Part shown: positions 33,900 to 44,482 of the stretch, piece by piece
Numbering within the stretch: the stretch's first letter is position 1
Layout: every line of letters starts with the position of its first letter
Assembly: GCA_013146195.2 (NCBI GenBank)
Contig: CM028377.1
Coordinates: forward strand, 26,704,428-26,768,427
Length of the DNA stretch: 64,000 bases
Source: Codonopsis lanceolata
Lineage: Eukaryota; Streptophyta; Magnoliopsida; Asterales; Campanulaceae
Reading direction: 5' to 3'
Program-made: the position numbers and the translations under genes
The notes under the pieces: model-generated
Seen by the model: the letters and a program-made list of their open reading frames with translations, nothing else
Told to the model about the DNA's origin: nothing
Databases searched by the model: none

Positions 33900-35112
33900 T
33901 GTTGGTCCCAAAATAGGCTCAATATAGGCTAGAAGGGGGGGGGGTTGAATAGCCTAGTTATGTTTTTATAAAAAAATTTCGTAAACGCTTCTTAATGATT
34001 TCTTAAAATGATTTAACTAGAAACGTTAAGTAAAGGGAAACAGAATAGATTACATCTTGAATAGAGTTCTTAAGTAGTGCATTCTAAGAGGTTCTTAATC
34101 AGTATGAGCAGTTAATAGAAACTATAAGAACAAATCAAACAGAACACAGCGTTTTGAAGTGGTTCGTACTGTGAATAGTACTACGTCCTCTACCAAAGTG
34201 GTTAGCTTTGGATTTTAAAAGTGCACTTGTTTATCCACTAGGTTTATGAGTAAGATCTCTAATGGATCGTGTACAAAATAAGTTTTTAACCAAGTGTATA
34301 AAGGTGAGAGAAACAATCAAGGATTAATTGTTCTCACACGTGCTAAAGTAAAGAACAGATTTTAAAGACAAACTAGATGAAGCTGAAATAAATTTAAGAC
34401 TGGCAGATCTGCAGCTTCAAGGAGTTTGGTGAAGTGTTAGTTCTTGTCCTTTGATCTCTTGAATGCTTGAGTGTTAAAGATGAAGCTTGAGTGTTAATGC
34501 GCAAGAGTTGTTTCTTCAGATCTTCAAAACTTGAATAAATACCAGAGAGATCTTTTGGACCGTTGGACTGAGGCAGAGATAACTGTGTCCAACGTTCTAT
34601 TGCATTGAATGCAATTCGGCGCTTTGGGAGATGTAAGAGCCACAGTCATCAGAGATGCAGTGTGTGCAGAGAAGACATTCCCAAATAGAGTAAGGTTTCA
34701 AATTGCAGGCGCTGCAGCTTAGAAAGTCTTCTTAGCCAAAAAGGGTAATGTCTTCAGACTTCAGGTTTCAGAGAACCGGTTGTCAAGATGTAGAGTTGAC
34801 TTCTTTAAAGTGAAATCTGATGAAGACATTATGACTGGATATTTTCAAAAATATCTAGATAGGTCTATACGTGTCATAATTTCATGATTTGGCTATTCTT
34901 GATTTTTCGCTCTTTGAGCAGACTTCAAAGTCTGCTGTTCTTCCAAGGTTGTTGTAGAAGCCTGCATAACCGCGCCTAAACTAACACTAAATGGTTCTAA
35001 ACAACTTTGATTCTAAGACAGTTGCCACACTAATCGGTACGCAGACCTTTTAGCCACTGTACAATAGAATCAGAAGATGACTCGACCAAATCTAGAACTA
35101 TAGGAATCAACA
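33900..35112 (-). repeat. 5' LTR of copy B (1213 bp)
   Basis: The ends TGTTGGTCCC and AATCAACA are the same as in the LTRs at 51858 and 60587. The base run after it, ATGTT (35113-35117), is the expected right target duplication. The left partner lies in the gap. Confidence 0.82.
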
Positions 35113-36098
35113 ATGTTCATTCCCAAAATCTTTTTAGTATCTCCTAGATCTTTCATGTCAAAATTCTCACTAAGACAATTTTGCACATCTTCAATTGATT
35201 TAATACAAGGACTGATAATTAGCATATCATCAACATAAATCAATAGGAACACAAGAGTAGAAGAGTTGGCTTTAAAATACAAGCAATGATCATAAGAGCT
35301 ACGAGTGAATTTTAAAGACAACATGCACATATCAAACTTCTTGTTCCACATCCTAGGAGATTGTTTTAAGCCATACAAAGATTTTTTCAATAAACACACA
35401 TAGTCAGGATTTCTCTTATCAACAAAACCTTCGGGTTGTCTCATGAAAAAATTTTCATCCAAGTCACCATGTAAAAACGTTGTTTTCACATCCATTTGTT
35501 TTAATTCCCTATTAAACTGAGCAACTAAAGCAAGCATGACTCTTACCGTTGTAAATTTGACAACCGGAGCAAAAATTTCTTTGTAATCTATCCCCTCCTT
35601 TTGAGTAAATCCTTTAGCAACCAACCGTGCTTTAAATCTAACACTCTCATTCTCAGTCTTAACCTTAAACAACCATTTGCAGGCAACAAGAGAACATGTT
35701 TTAGGTTTAGGGACCAAGGTCCATGTTTGGTTAACATGCAACGAGTTCATTTCATCTTTCATAGCATTTAACCACTTGGTGGAATGAGGAGACTTTAAAG
35801 CATCATGGTAAGATTTAGATTCATCACAATTGTCAAGAGAATCAAACACACTAAACACAAAAGATGTCATATGAAAATCATTAAGTCTAGATGGTATCCT
35901 AACTTCCCGTCTAGGTCGGTCCCTAGCAAGTTGGTAGTCATCTAGAGTTTCTATTTCCGGGACGTGCTCATCCTCTACATTTTCATTATCTTCATTGTGT
36001 TCAATTTCAACATTCTCATGATCAATTTCCACACTTTCGGTTGGCACATCATCAATAACATGGGGTTGCTCCACCGCCCGGGGAAGGGGGAACATCAT
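35113..36098 (-). pseudogene. Reverse transcriptase of copy C, 3' part lost to an insertion
   Basis: The frame begins in the integrase-RT linker and includes CKWLFKVKTENESVRFKARL, KEGIDYKEIFAPVVKFTT, QMDVKTTFLHGDLDENFFM, LKKSLYGLKQSPRMWNKKF and the catalytic box LIYVDDMLI. It ends at NFDMKDLGDTKKILGMN, where the LTR of copy B begins. RNase H is missing, presumably beyond copy B in the gap. It joins the integrase frame by one frameshift near 36060-36090. Confidence 0.88.
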
Positions 36099-37480
36099 TA
36101 ACAGGTATAGGTTGAGCAGGAATCAAGCAAGGAAATTCAAGTTCATTTAAGACAACATCCCTACTAATTATGGTCTTAAAACCATTTTCCTCTTTTAACC
36201 AAAGTCTATACCCCTTCACACCCTCCGGGTACCCTAAAAACACACACCTAGCCGCCCTAGGTTCAAGTTTGTCATGTCTTTGATGTGCATAAGCCGCACA
36301 ACCGAACACCCTCATATGCGAGATATCAATCTCTTTGCCCGTAAAGACCGCTTCAAGGCATCTACCATGCAAAGGCACAGAGGGGGACCTATTGATGATA
36401 TAGGCGGCAGTTACAACTGCCTCTCCCCAAAAATGTTTGGAGAGACCCGAAGTATTGAGCATAGCTCTCACTCTTTCCAAAAGAGTCCTATTCATACGTT
36501 CGGCAACACCATTCTGTTGCGGGTTATAGGGAACAGTTTTATGTCGACCAATACCATGAGTACCACAGAATTCATCAAACTCATGATTACAGAATTCTAA
36601 TCCATTATCGGTCCTAAGCATTTTGATTTTCTTTCCTGTTTGATTTTCAATAAAAACTTTCCAAGTTTTAAATTTCTCAAACGACTCATATTTGTGTCTC
36701 ATTAAGAAAACCCAGACTTTTCGTGAAAAGTCATCAATGATGGATAGAAAATACCTATTGCCACCTTGAGTGGGCACACTAGAGGGCCCCCATACATCGG
36801 CATGTATGTAGTCAAGGAATTTCTTGCTAGAATGCTTACCTAGGGAAGGGGGTGGAAAACTCACTTTATGATGTTTGCTCTTAACACAAGTATCACAAAA
36901 AGGTAAACCAGAAAATTTGTCATTTCCAAAAACACCCGTTTTTTGCAAAATTTCTAACCCTTTATTACTTATGTGACCTAGTCTCTTATGCCACAACATC
37001 GTTTTATCTTCCTTAACGACATTAGCATAAATCTCAGAAGTAGACATAGGCAAAGCATGGCAAACATATAAGTTTCGACGTTTTTCACATTTTGCAATAA
37101 CTAAAGAACCCTTTAGTATTTTCATAACACCCTTACCCCATTTTCCTTCTAAACCATCATCTTCTAACGAGGCACATGAAATCAAATTGCTACATAATTC
37201 AGGCACATGTCTCACATTTTTCAAAGTTAAAACATAACCAGAATTGCATTTCAAATCAATATCACCAATACCAAGAATATCACACCTTTTCTCATTAGCC
37301 AGAGAAACATAACCAACATTAACTTCTCTATAAGTAGTAAACAATGATTTCAATGGTGTCATGTGATAAGTGCAACCAGAATCTATAAGTCATTCACTAG
37401 CACAAGCATAATGCACAGAATTCACAACATTATCACAAGAATCAATAACCATAAACACATCAGCGGAAACATTACTACTA
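36052..37480 (-). pseudogene. Protease and integrase of copy C
   Basis: The protease site LIDSGCTYHM is near 37370-37400. One TGA precedes it where a Trp codon would fit (SE-stop-LIDSG). The following 436-codon frame (37362-36052) has the integrase zinc site (H and H in LWHKRLGHIS, CDTC), the catalytic D in HADVWGP, D in RTDNGLEF and E in QQNGVAERMNRT, and the C-terminal VFGCAAYAHQRHDK segment. All integrase residues expected for activity are visible; the stop upstream would prevent its translation. Confidence 0.88.
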
Positions 37481-37512
37481 GAAGCTAAGTTGCAGTCACC
37501 TTGGTTTTGTTC

Positions 37513-38304
37513 TTAATTTTGATTTTTCCTTTTCGGATTAGGGCACTCCTTTTTAAAATGGCCCACTTCACCACAATTGTAACACGTTCTATGTCTTTGC
37601 TTAGAGCTCGACCTACTTTTGCTTCTCCCTCTATTCTTGCCCGAATTTTGATTTTGACCTTGATTTTGATTTTGATGAGATTTTCCATTATTCCTATGGA
37701 GAGTTCTACCCCTAACCATATTAACCTCATTCATACTAGACTTCCCCTTATTGGCCTTTAAATCTAACTCCTTACTCTTCAACCCGTTAATCACCGTATC
37801 AAATTTAACCTGGTCTCTACCATATTTGATCGCATACTTAACATCAGAGTAAGATTCAGGTATAGCATTTAATAGGACAATAGAAGTATAGTTATCTATG
37901 TGCTCATCACCCGTTTGCTTTATTTCTTGAACTAATTTGGTAAACGCATCAATATTATCTTCGATATCTTTATTGAGGTCTAATTTAAAACTAAAGAATT
38001 TTTCTAAAAGATACGTCTTGTTAGGCAAATTCTTTTCAAAGTAAATTTCCTCAAGTTTATCCCAAAGATTTTTAGCATGCGATTGTTTACCACACTTACG
38101 AATCACAGATTCAGTCAAGTTCAAAATAATAGACGAGTAAGCACATTCATCAATTTCAAGTATAGCATCTTCAGATGCATCCTTTTTGAATTTCTGAGTT
38201 ATAGCAGAAAAACACTTTTCTTTTATCAAAATTCCTTTCATCTTTTGTTGCCAAATTGAAAAATCAGATTTTCCATTAAACGGTTTCAAAGTGTAAGTAG
38301 ACAT
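37513..38304 (-). CDS. Gag of copy C (263 aa)
   Basis: It starts MSTYTLKPFNGKSDFSIWQQ, the typical copia gag opening. A capsid-like region follows, with AKNLWDKLEEIYFEKNLPNK and IVLLNAIPESYSDVKYAI. An Asn/Gln/Lys/Arg-rich basic linker comes next (about residues 205-238), then the zinc knuckle CYNCGEVGHFKKEC near the end. The frame is open from ATG to stop, with the length usual for Tork/Tnt1 gag. The ATG lies 213 bp after the primer site. It would package element RNA if expressed. Confidence 0.85.
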   Translation of the reverse strand: MSTYTLKPFNGKSDFSIWQQKMKGILIKEKCFSAITQKFKKDASEDAILEIDECAYSSIILNLTESVIRKCGKQSHAKNLWDKLEEIYFEKNLPNKTYLLEKFFSFKLDLNKDIEDNIDAFTKLVQEIKQTGDEHIDNYTSIVLLNAIPESYSDVKYAIKYGRDQVKFDTVINGLKSKELDLKANKGKSSMNEVNMVRGRTLHRNNGKSHQNQNQGQNQNSGKNRGRSKSRSSSKQRHRTCYNCGEVGHFKKECPNPKRKNQN

Positions 38305-38516
38305 AGTCTAAAAAATTACAATTTAACGTTTATACCAAAAATCACTCATTTTAATTTTGCATGCAACAAAGATAGGCAAAGGGCAAAAATTATCTGAAGC
38401 AAAAAATAATAGAGCAAATAAGAAACACAATTAATAGGCGAATAATTAAAATACCAAAGTCACAAACCCAATTTGGAATAAAGAAAGCTCGCAAAAATTT
38501 GATTCAATCCGCCTAC

Positions 38517-38528
38517 GCTCTGATACCA
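38517..38528 (-). promoter_or_regulatory. Primer-binding site of copy C
   Basis: GCTCTGATACCA (inverse TGGTATCAGAGC) matches initiator tRNA-Met. The LTR begins 1 bp further on, at TGTAACGC. Confidence 0.92.
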
Positions 38529-38529
38529 C

Positions 38530-38728
38530 TGTAACGCAAAAATTAAGGATACTTTACCGAATCAAACGAACACCGGAGCCACACCAAATTATAACGAGAC
38601 TTTGAAAAGAACCCGTCTTCGACTTTGGCAGTAAACTTACAATATACCAAAGTCGAAAATAACCCACTAATAATATCAAAGTATATTGCAATGTATCACC
38701 TACAAAAAACAATTTATAACAAAGCAAT
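38530..38728 (-). repeat. 5' LTR of copy C, inner part
   Basis: From TGTAACGC at 38530 to the CACTA target duplication AAT. The LTR continues at 43064. Confidence 0.75.
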
Positions 38729-38992
38729 CACTATAAGAAAAATGACTATTTGTGACCCACCTTTTTTGGGAGGGTTAAAAAACCGTCCCAAATAATGTTA
38801 TTTGGCAAGGTAAAAATAACCGTGCCAAATACCAATTAATTGGCACACTTCTGTACTAGCCTTCCCAAATACCAACGTACTTGGCACACTTGTGTACTAG
38901 CCTTCCCAAATACCAAGTATGGCACTGCTGATGTTTTGAGATTGGAATGATTGATACAATAAATTCTCAATTATAAATTAAGATAATACCCT

Positions 38993-39325
38993 TTGAATCC
39001 AAAAAAAAATAGACACCACTGCATGTTCACCCCACAATTTTCAGTTTCCCGCTATTCTTTCCCACCATCACAAAATAGACACCACTGCATCTCTCTTATT
39101 GCGATTTTCATTGCTAGGGCTCCATCTCTCTACTCGTGCACTCGTGTTCTAGTGGCTGCTTTGGAATTCCGTTGGTCCCTCTTTCACTCTTCGCTTTCTA
39201 CCTCTCTCCTTCCCTTATTTATGCCCTGAATTTAACTCATCCTTGATTTTCCCGAATTGGTGAGGTGGATTCTTTTTATTCCCAAATCAATCCCCTCTGT
39301 GCACAATGATTTTTGCTGCTACTTC

Positions 39326-39359
<34 letters not shown>

Positions 39360-39620
39360 GTGTGATTTGGTTCCTTTGGTAAACACCTTTCTCTCTATCT
39401 CTTTCCTTCCTTGATTTGTGCCCTAATTTCTAACAAATTGTTGATTTTCTCAAATTGTAGAGGAACTATTCTCACGATTCCCGTATTAATCCCCTGTGCA
39501 CAGTGCCATAAATTTTTGAGGTTAGTTGGGTTCTTGTTCTGTTTACGTTTTTACATAGTATTGGTGTGTATTTTTAGTTTTGTCACCGTAAGTGTATTCT
39601 TATAAGCACATAGCACATGC
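38993..39620 (+). other. Leader-like CT-rich region in the CACTA element
   Basis: Pyrimidine-rich DNA has a CT run at 39333-39358 and repeated TAGACACCACTGCAT (two copies near 39010 and 39077). It looks like the 5' leader of a transcription unit, possibly captured. The small open frames are not convincing genes. Confidence 0.35.
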
Positions 39621-39808
39621 TTACTTATATAAAGCAGCGATTGACCTCTCAACTTAGATTTTCTTGTAAGAGCTAGTAACAGGGGAAGCAAATGAAATGT
39701 CAATGAGAAAAACAATGTTTTATCTTCCTTTTCTTTTAATTACTCTGGTTTGACTCCTTATATATAGACTCATTTGGTATGTAGAAGAGTCCAATGAGTA
39801 AGGTAATA

Positions 39809-40055
39809 CTCCATTCGTCCCAAACATCGAAAGACACGTTAATTTATTTGGTTAATTTGACTACTTTTTTTGATAAATATTTGACAAGGAAATAAATTAT
39901 TTTTTTTCTTTTCAATTTACTGGTAATTTGAGTGTGGTTTCTAGAGGTTATGGTTTTTCTGTAACTAAATAAAAATATATTAAATATAAATTTAAAAAAA
40001 GGGCTAAAATGGCCAAAAAAGTTAAGCTGCCCGTATTGTTTTAGGATGAAGGGAG
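39809..40055. mobile_element. MITE-like insertion within the CACTA element
   Basis: The left CTCCATTCGTCCCAAAC and the inverse of the right end, CTCCCTTCATCCTAAAAC, match as short terminal inverted repeats. The form CTCC(A/C)TTCGTCC is common in Stowaway-type plant MITEs. It has no coding sequence. Confidence 0.5.
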
Positions 40056-41092
40056 TTGCAGAACTAATGATTTTGATTTTTTGGGAAAGGCAAAAGATTA
40101 TATACAATGAAGTCAAAACTCTTTTTCATGTTATTGAACTATCATTCTATCTAGAGGAAAATAAGAAAGATAAAAATAGAAAATGTTCCTAACTTGTAAG
40201 CATAGCATAGATGTTGCTTTCAAGGTTCTTGAAATGTCTCATCTCGCTCTCCAACTGGCTTTTCTCTGCTACCAATTCCATCTCAGGATCTGTGTTGCGG
40301 TCTTCCAAACTCTAACCATGCTAATATGTTATGCACAAACCTCTATATCTAGTCGAATTTGTAAGTTAGCTTCAGCCATGAGGGGAATTAATAAAAAACG
40401 TCTACCATCAATATGAAATTCCAATCTTTTGGATATCATTTTGTGGGGTACTTATGATGCAATCACGCTTTTAAATTGCCAACCATTAATGAACAGAGCA
40501 GTATGGTGAAAAATGATTCATGTAGTGGTCACGAGTTAGTATGTAGTTACTCAAGGCCAATACTTGCTACTACTAATCTCATTTTTTTTCCTAAGAACTT
40601 GATGTTGTACCACCAGGACTGAAACTGGTCTTTTGACATCTGAAGAAGCAAGTAAGTCTCCTACTAGTCTTTTGCATATTTAGAAGAAAATTATTACAAA
40701 ACTAAGATGAAATTATAGTCAGTTATTTAACTTCCCAGTCGATTCCGATACACAAGGCCATTGCACACCTAAGCAGTCAGAATTCTGAATCTTAATCTTA
40801 ATCTCAGTTGTGTTTAGAATTCACCAGGCCAGACTTGTAGAGAAAGTGGGAGACTGCTAAAGTTGCATTACCACATAGTTGAACCTGAAAAAATTAATAA
40901 GCATTAGTTAGATTTAATTATATCTCATCATATCTTACTAAATACATATGTAGATTTAGGTTCAACTACTGTACGAGGGTTGATAATAGACAAATTATCA
41001 ACTCCAATATTGCATGGTCAGGTTTGGCAGGAGGGCCACTAGCCCCCCACATGGTCATGTTTGGAAGTATCATCTCGCGGCTCTTATTTAAC

Positions 41093-41985
41093 TATCAAAC
41101 AACCAATAGCATTCATGTTCCCATTAGAAACAAGCACTCCATGTGCATTTGAGTTAGGCAACAAACTGTGTGAATCAATTTTAGCAGGTAAACCAGAGTC
41201 TTCTGCCCTAACATTTGGCTAACAAAAATTACTACTAAGGCTTAAACTGAGGGAATCCACAGACTTGTACTGCTGACTAGAGGATGAAGATATGGGTATA
41301 CTAGAACTGTGCTCCCCTGCTTCAACAATGTGCTTCCCTCTAACATCACCAACTTCACACATGCTTGCAGAAGATTTAATAGCATGTGCACCACCCATCT
41401 CATTTAAACCAGAAAACAAAACAGTCCATGGAATATCAGCCTCGCCAATTGAGCCCTCCTATGCATCTATGGTAGTGTTCAGATCCCAGTTAGACCTATT
41501 CGAATGTACATGCATATTCTTTTCTTGAAGTAGGATGATCTCTTACAAGGGAGCTAGCACACTCTCTCTTGCTTAAAGAAGATGACAACGATGCTGAATC
41601 TAATTTGTCAGGCATCCAGTGACTCCCATAAGTTTTTTGACCGACCAAACCAGATGATTCCTTTAGTCCTGATGACAGTACAGAACCTTCTGAAATGTTA
41701 GAGAACTCAAACTTAAAATCTATCCCAAAGTCATGTTTGTTAACTGCTTCCTTCCTAATACGCAAGCAGCTCAGTCTGTAATTGATTATTGTCTTGTGCA
41801 TATTTGTTTGTCAGCATGATAACCTTCTCTTTGCTATCTATATTATTCGGCAAACTTGAGTCAAAAGCAATGTTTGGCCCCTGAACTCTAGCTTTAGCAA
41901 GGTTCAAGTTTTCTTGGACTGATGTAACACTAGAGCTATTAGTTTCTGATGAACTTTCCTTTTTAATATCTAAAAAACCATTCAT
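41093..41985 (-). pseudogene. Probable captured host gene fragment (Ser-rich protein) in CACTA
   Basis: The minus strand reads as protein over about 890 bp in three stretches: 41985-41755 (from MNGFLDIKKESSSETNSSS), 41765-41496 (ending HPTSRKE) and 41480-41093 (SNRSNWDLNTTIDA, then a WTVLFSGLNEMGGAHAI segment and further Ser-rich text). It has no similarity that I can see to CACTA transposase domains. The SNRSNWDLNTT block is reminiscent of uncharacterised plant nuclear proteins, but I cannot name it. Stops near 41440 and 41219 and a frameshift near 41760 show it is not functional. Confidence 0.5.
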
Positions 41986-42036
41986 GCTGGTATCATATTA
42001 AGCTGCAAAACTTGTTACAACACTTGTGTTCAAAAG

Positions 42037-42268
42037 GTGGAACGTATGCAACGCTTATTGGAGGTATATGGGCTACTGCCATTGTCACCATGTCCAGATA
42101 TAAATGGCGGAAATGGCAGCTCTGGATCTAGTGTAGGGCAGGTATACCCTTATCGTGCTCATCCTTTCATTGAGTTGTTAATTTTTTGTGTAATTTTTGC
42201 TTATTATATTATTTTTATTGTAGGCTCAGATCAACTTTACCAATTCTCCGATGGATGACTTAAGCTAG
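42037..42268 (+). pseudogene. Spliced C-terminal exons of a CACTA-associated protein
   Basis: The exon 42037-42141 reads ERMQRLLEVYGLLPLSPCP with a Gly/Ser tail. A GT..AG intron (42142-42223) ends in TTTTTATTGTAG and preserves phase 0. The last exon reads AQINFTNSPMDDLS and stops near 42268. The location close to the right end and the tail style suit the second (Ptta-type) protein of CACTA elements. The upstream exons were not identified. Confidence 0.4.
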
Positions 42269-42559
42269 CAAATTCTAGGGATGACACTTTTGTTTTTGAA
42301 GCAGATGTTGATACAAATTCGTAGTTTTTCTTTTGAATATGTACATGTGGTAATGCTTTTGATTTGGATATGCTGAAATATATGGGTTTGTCACTTAATT
42401 AACTACTATAACTTTGTATGAGTATTTTCAAGAAATGCAATTGTTCTTTTTTTAATAATGTATGGTGGATTGATTATTACAACACACCAAATGGTGGGCT
42501 TAGTATTTTTCTTATAGTGTTTGTTTAGATCAGAAAAATGATTGTGGAAATGTTATTAG

Positions 42560-43060
42560 GAAGGACACAACCGTCCCAAATACCTTTTGGTAGGGCATAA
42601 TCAACCGTGCCAAATGTATGTAAGAATCAAACAAACTATGTCAAAAGTATTTTGGCACGGCGCACAAAATCGTGCCAAATGTATTTGGGAGGGTAAATAC
42701 AATCGTGCCAAATGTATTTGGGAGGGCAAATACAACCGTGTCAAATGTAATTGGGAGGGAGGAAAAACCGTGCCAAATGTAAATGGGAGGGCAAGAAAAA
42801 CCGTACCCAATACCTTTTTGGGACGACATTTTGAAAAGCGTCGCCAATACTTGTCAATCGGCACAGACACGCAAAACCATCGCCTTTTCCGTGCCAAATA
42901 CTTTTTGGGACGGTTTTGACCCGAGACAAATGTATTTGGCACCCTTGTATTTGGGAGTGAGCCAAAAATGTCCCAATGTCGTTACAAATACCTTTTGGAT
43001 GGTTTTGACAGTATTTGGGACGGTTTTTTGCCGTCCCAAATACTCATATTTCTTGTAGTG
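42560..43060. repeat. Subterminal repeat array of the CACTA element (right)
   Basis: About ten units alternate GTGCCAAATGTATTTGGGAG and GGCAAATACAACC-type text, roughly every 38 bp between 42600 and 42800, then palindromic GGGACGG / CCGTCCC units to the end. Such arrays are binding sites for the CACTA DNA-binding protein. Several apparent reading frames here are products of the repeat. Confidence 0.8.
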
Positions 43061-43063
43061 AAT

Positions 43064-43693
43064 ATAAATAATAAAATTAGTGCTATGAGTATCCTCGGCT
43101 CAACGGAGCCTAACTCGATCTGTCTAGGGCTTATGATTGCCTAGGCTCAAATCTCCACTGCCTATACACAAAGTATAACAGTCCAACCCAAGAGTTCACT
43201 ACCGAAGGGACAATGTTCCAAGGATTTCACCCAACTGTGTATACCACCCAGCCTTCAAACAAGAAATCCCACAACCCGAAACCCCCCCCTCACAGAACTC
43301 TCAATCACAGTAATCTCAAGCTCACACACACATACACAAAGTGTATACCCAATGTACCGGCTCAAAAAGAGACACATAGAGAGAGAGAGATATATATATG
43401 CCTACTGTGATGTTTTGGATCTCACTGTGCTCGCATAGTCCATTGCAAAAGACGACAGAGAGAAGGGAGTATATATAGCACTCAAGAGGCCAATCAATCA
43501 CCAAAGCTTTCGGCCCAAGCAAGGAAAGGAGGCGGCTGATTGAAAGGAAAAAGGAAGGGGCTGTTGATTGGGAAAATCAAAGATTTTCCCAAAACAAACT
43601 CACCAGCCGAAAGTCAAATCGGGGAGGTAAATGGGTTGGGTCTTTGGGTTTGGAAGTGGGCTGCCTATTTTTGGGGCCAAGCATACACTTACA
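43064..43693 (-). repeat. 5' LTR of copy C, outer part
   Basis: It continues the LTR begun at 38530. A TATA box on the minus strand (CTATATATACTCCC, about 43466-43479) and the end ...ACTTACA at 43693, inverse to the TGTAAC start, support the limits. LTR length without the insertion is about 829 bp. A GAGA run lies at 43378-43391. Confidence 0.6.
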
Positions 43694-44482
43694 ATTACTA
43701 CTAATAGTAACTGCACCAACCGCCAGATCTATCTTTGACCAATGACCGCATAAATCTTTCTCTTTTCTTGTTTCTATCTCATATGTGTTTATAGTGTCAT
43801 GTTATCTTTAAATATTTTTACTAATTGAAGTAGTGTTCTATGATTAATAAGAGGTCTTGAATTTGATGACGTGTTTTATTTCTTTGTTTGTTAAATAAGT
43901 GTCGCATTTTACTTTAAATTGTTTTAAAATAATTTTCGACTTTTTTATTTTTAGAAAGATTCAATAAGCATGGTTATAAAATCCTTTTTATCTGTGTGAC
44001 AAGAGAATAGAAGGAAAATATGTTGATTTGACATCACATGGTTTTCTAAAGGCATTAAAAGTATTTAAATAGAGCCAATATTTTTTCCTAAAATGCAGAT
44101 AAAGTTGATAAGGACTCTCTTCATTTTAGACAAAGAGTCTTGTTTAAAAGTTAATTTTTTTTAAAAAAATTCATTTTTATTAATTTATTAATAATAAAAT
44201 GACAAACAAACATTTAATGGTCGGGGACATAATGACACATAAGTTTGGGTTGGGACAATGGCAGTTGAAAATAATAAAACCCAAATAGACAATATAGGTG
44301 AAGTGTTAACTTTTTCTAGCTAGTACAAATCCTCTAGAATGACACACTTCTCTTTCCTTATTAATATCCTTGCAACCCCTTCTCTCCTTGCTCCAAGTTA
44401 ACCAAGCTTTGTTTGGCTTTCCATCATATTATTCATAAATCTCTTCTCTCAAGAAATTAATTTACAATTTAGTCCCCCTCCA
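43694..44482. other. Upstream region of the BURP gene
   Basis: AT-rich with no gene. No convincing TATA box was seen at the expected distance. A CT-rich leader (about 44380-44480, with TCTCTTCTCTCAAG) precedes the ATG. Confidence 0.45.

Larger units (their letters stand above)
28606..35112 (-). mobile_element. Sirevirus-like copia element (copy B), 3' end in the gap
   Basis: In minus order it has a 5' LTR (33900-35112), an initiator-Met primer site (33886-33897), gag with a zinc knuckle, protease, integrase, reverse transcriptase and RNase H down to the gap. It is clearly related to the element at 51858-60587. It was inserted in the reverse transcriptase of the Tork-like element: the host frame reads KKILGMN up to 35113 and is then replaced by LTR sequence. 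Confidence 0.82.
38729..43060 (+). mobile_element. CACTA transposon, 4332 bp, target duplication AAT
   Basis: The left end CACTATAAGAAAAATGACT and the inverse of the right end, CACTACAAGAAATATGAGT, are imperfect terminal inverted repeats. AAT flanks both sides (38726-38728 and 43061-43063), the 3-bp duplication usual for CACTA elements. Both subterminal zones are rich in inverted CCGTCCCAAATAC and TTTGGGA(C/G)GG units. It carries no recognisable catalytic transposase. It contains a short spliced plus-strand coding end and a minus-strand stretch that looks like captured host gene sequence. Confidence 0.88.
35113..43693 (-). mobile_element. Tork/Tnt1-like copia element (copy C), twice interrupted
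   Basis: On the minus strand it has a 5' LTR (43693-43064 and 38728-38530), primer site, gag, protease, integrase and most of reverse transcriptase. Copy B cuts it at 35113 and a CACTA element splits its LTR at 38729-43060. Gag and the 436-codon integrase frame are open and very similar in style to Tnt1-type copia elements, so it is less decayed than its neighbours. Confidence 0.82.

Noticed and set aside
40183..40416. 77-codon plus-strand frame inside the CACTA element
   Set aside because: No motif, no splice context that helps, and composition like the surrounding non-coding DNA.
42587..43058. Overlapping frames of 60-110 codons on both strands
   Set aside because: They come from CACTA subterminal repeats; the peptides simply repeat the DNA unit.
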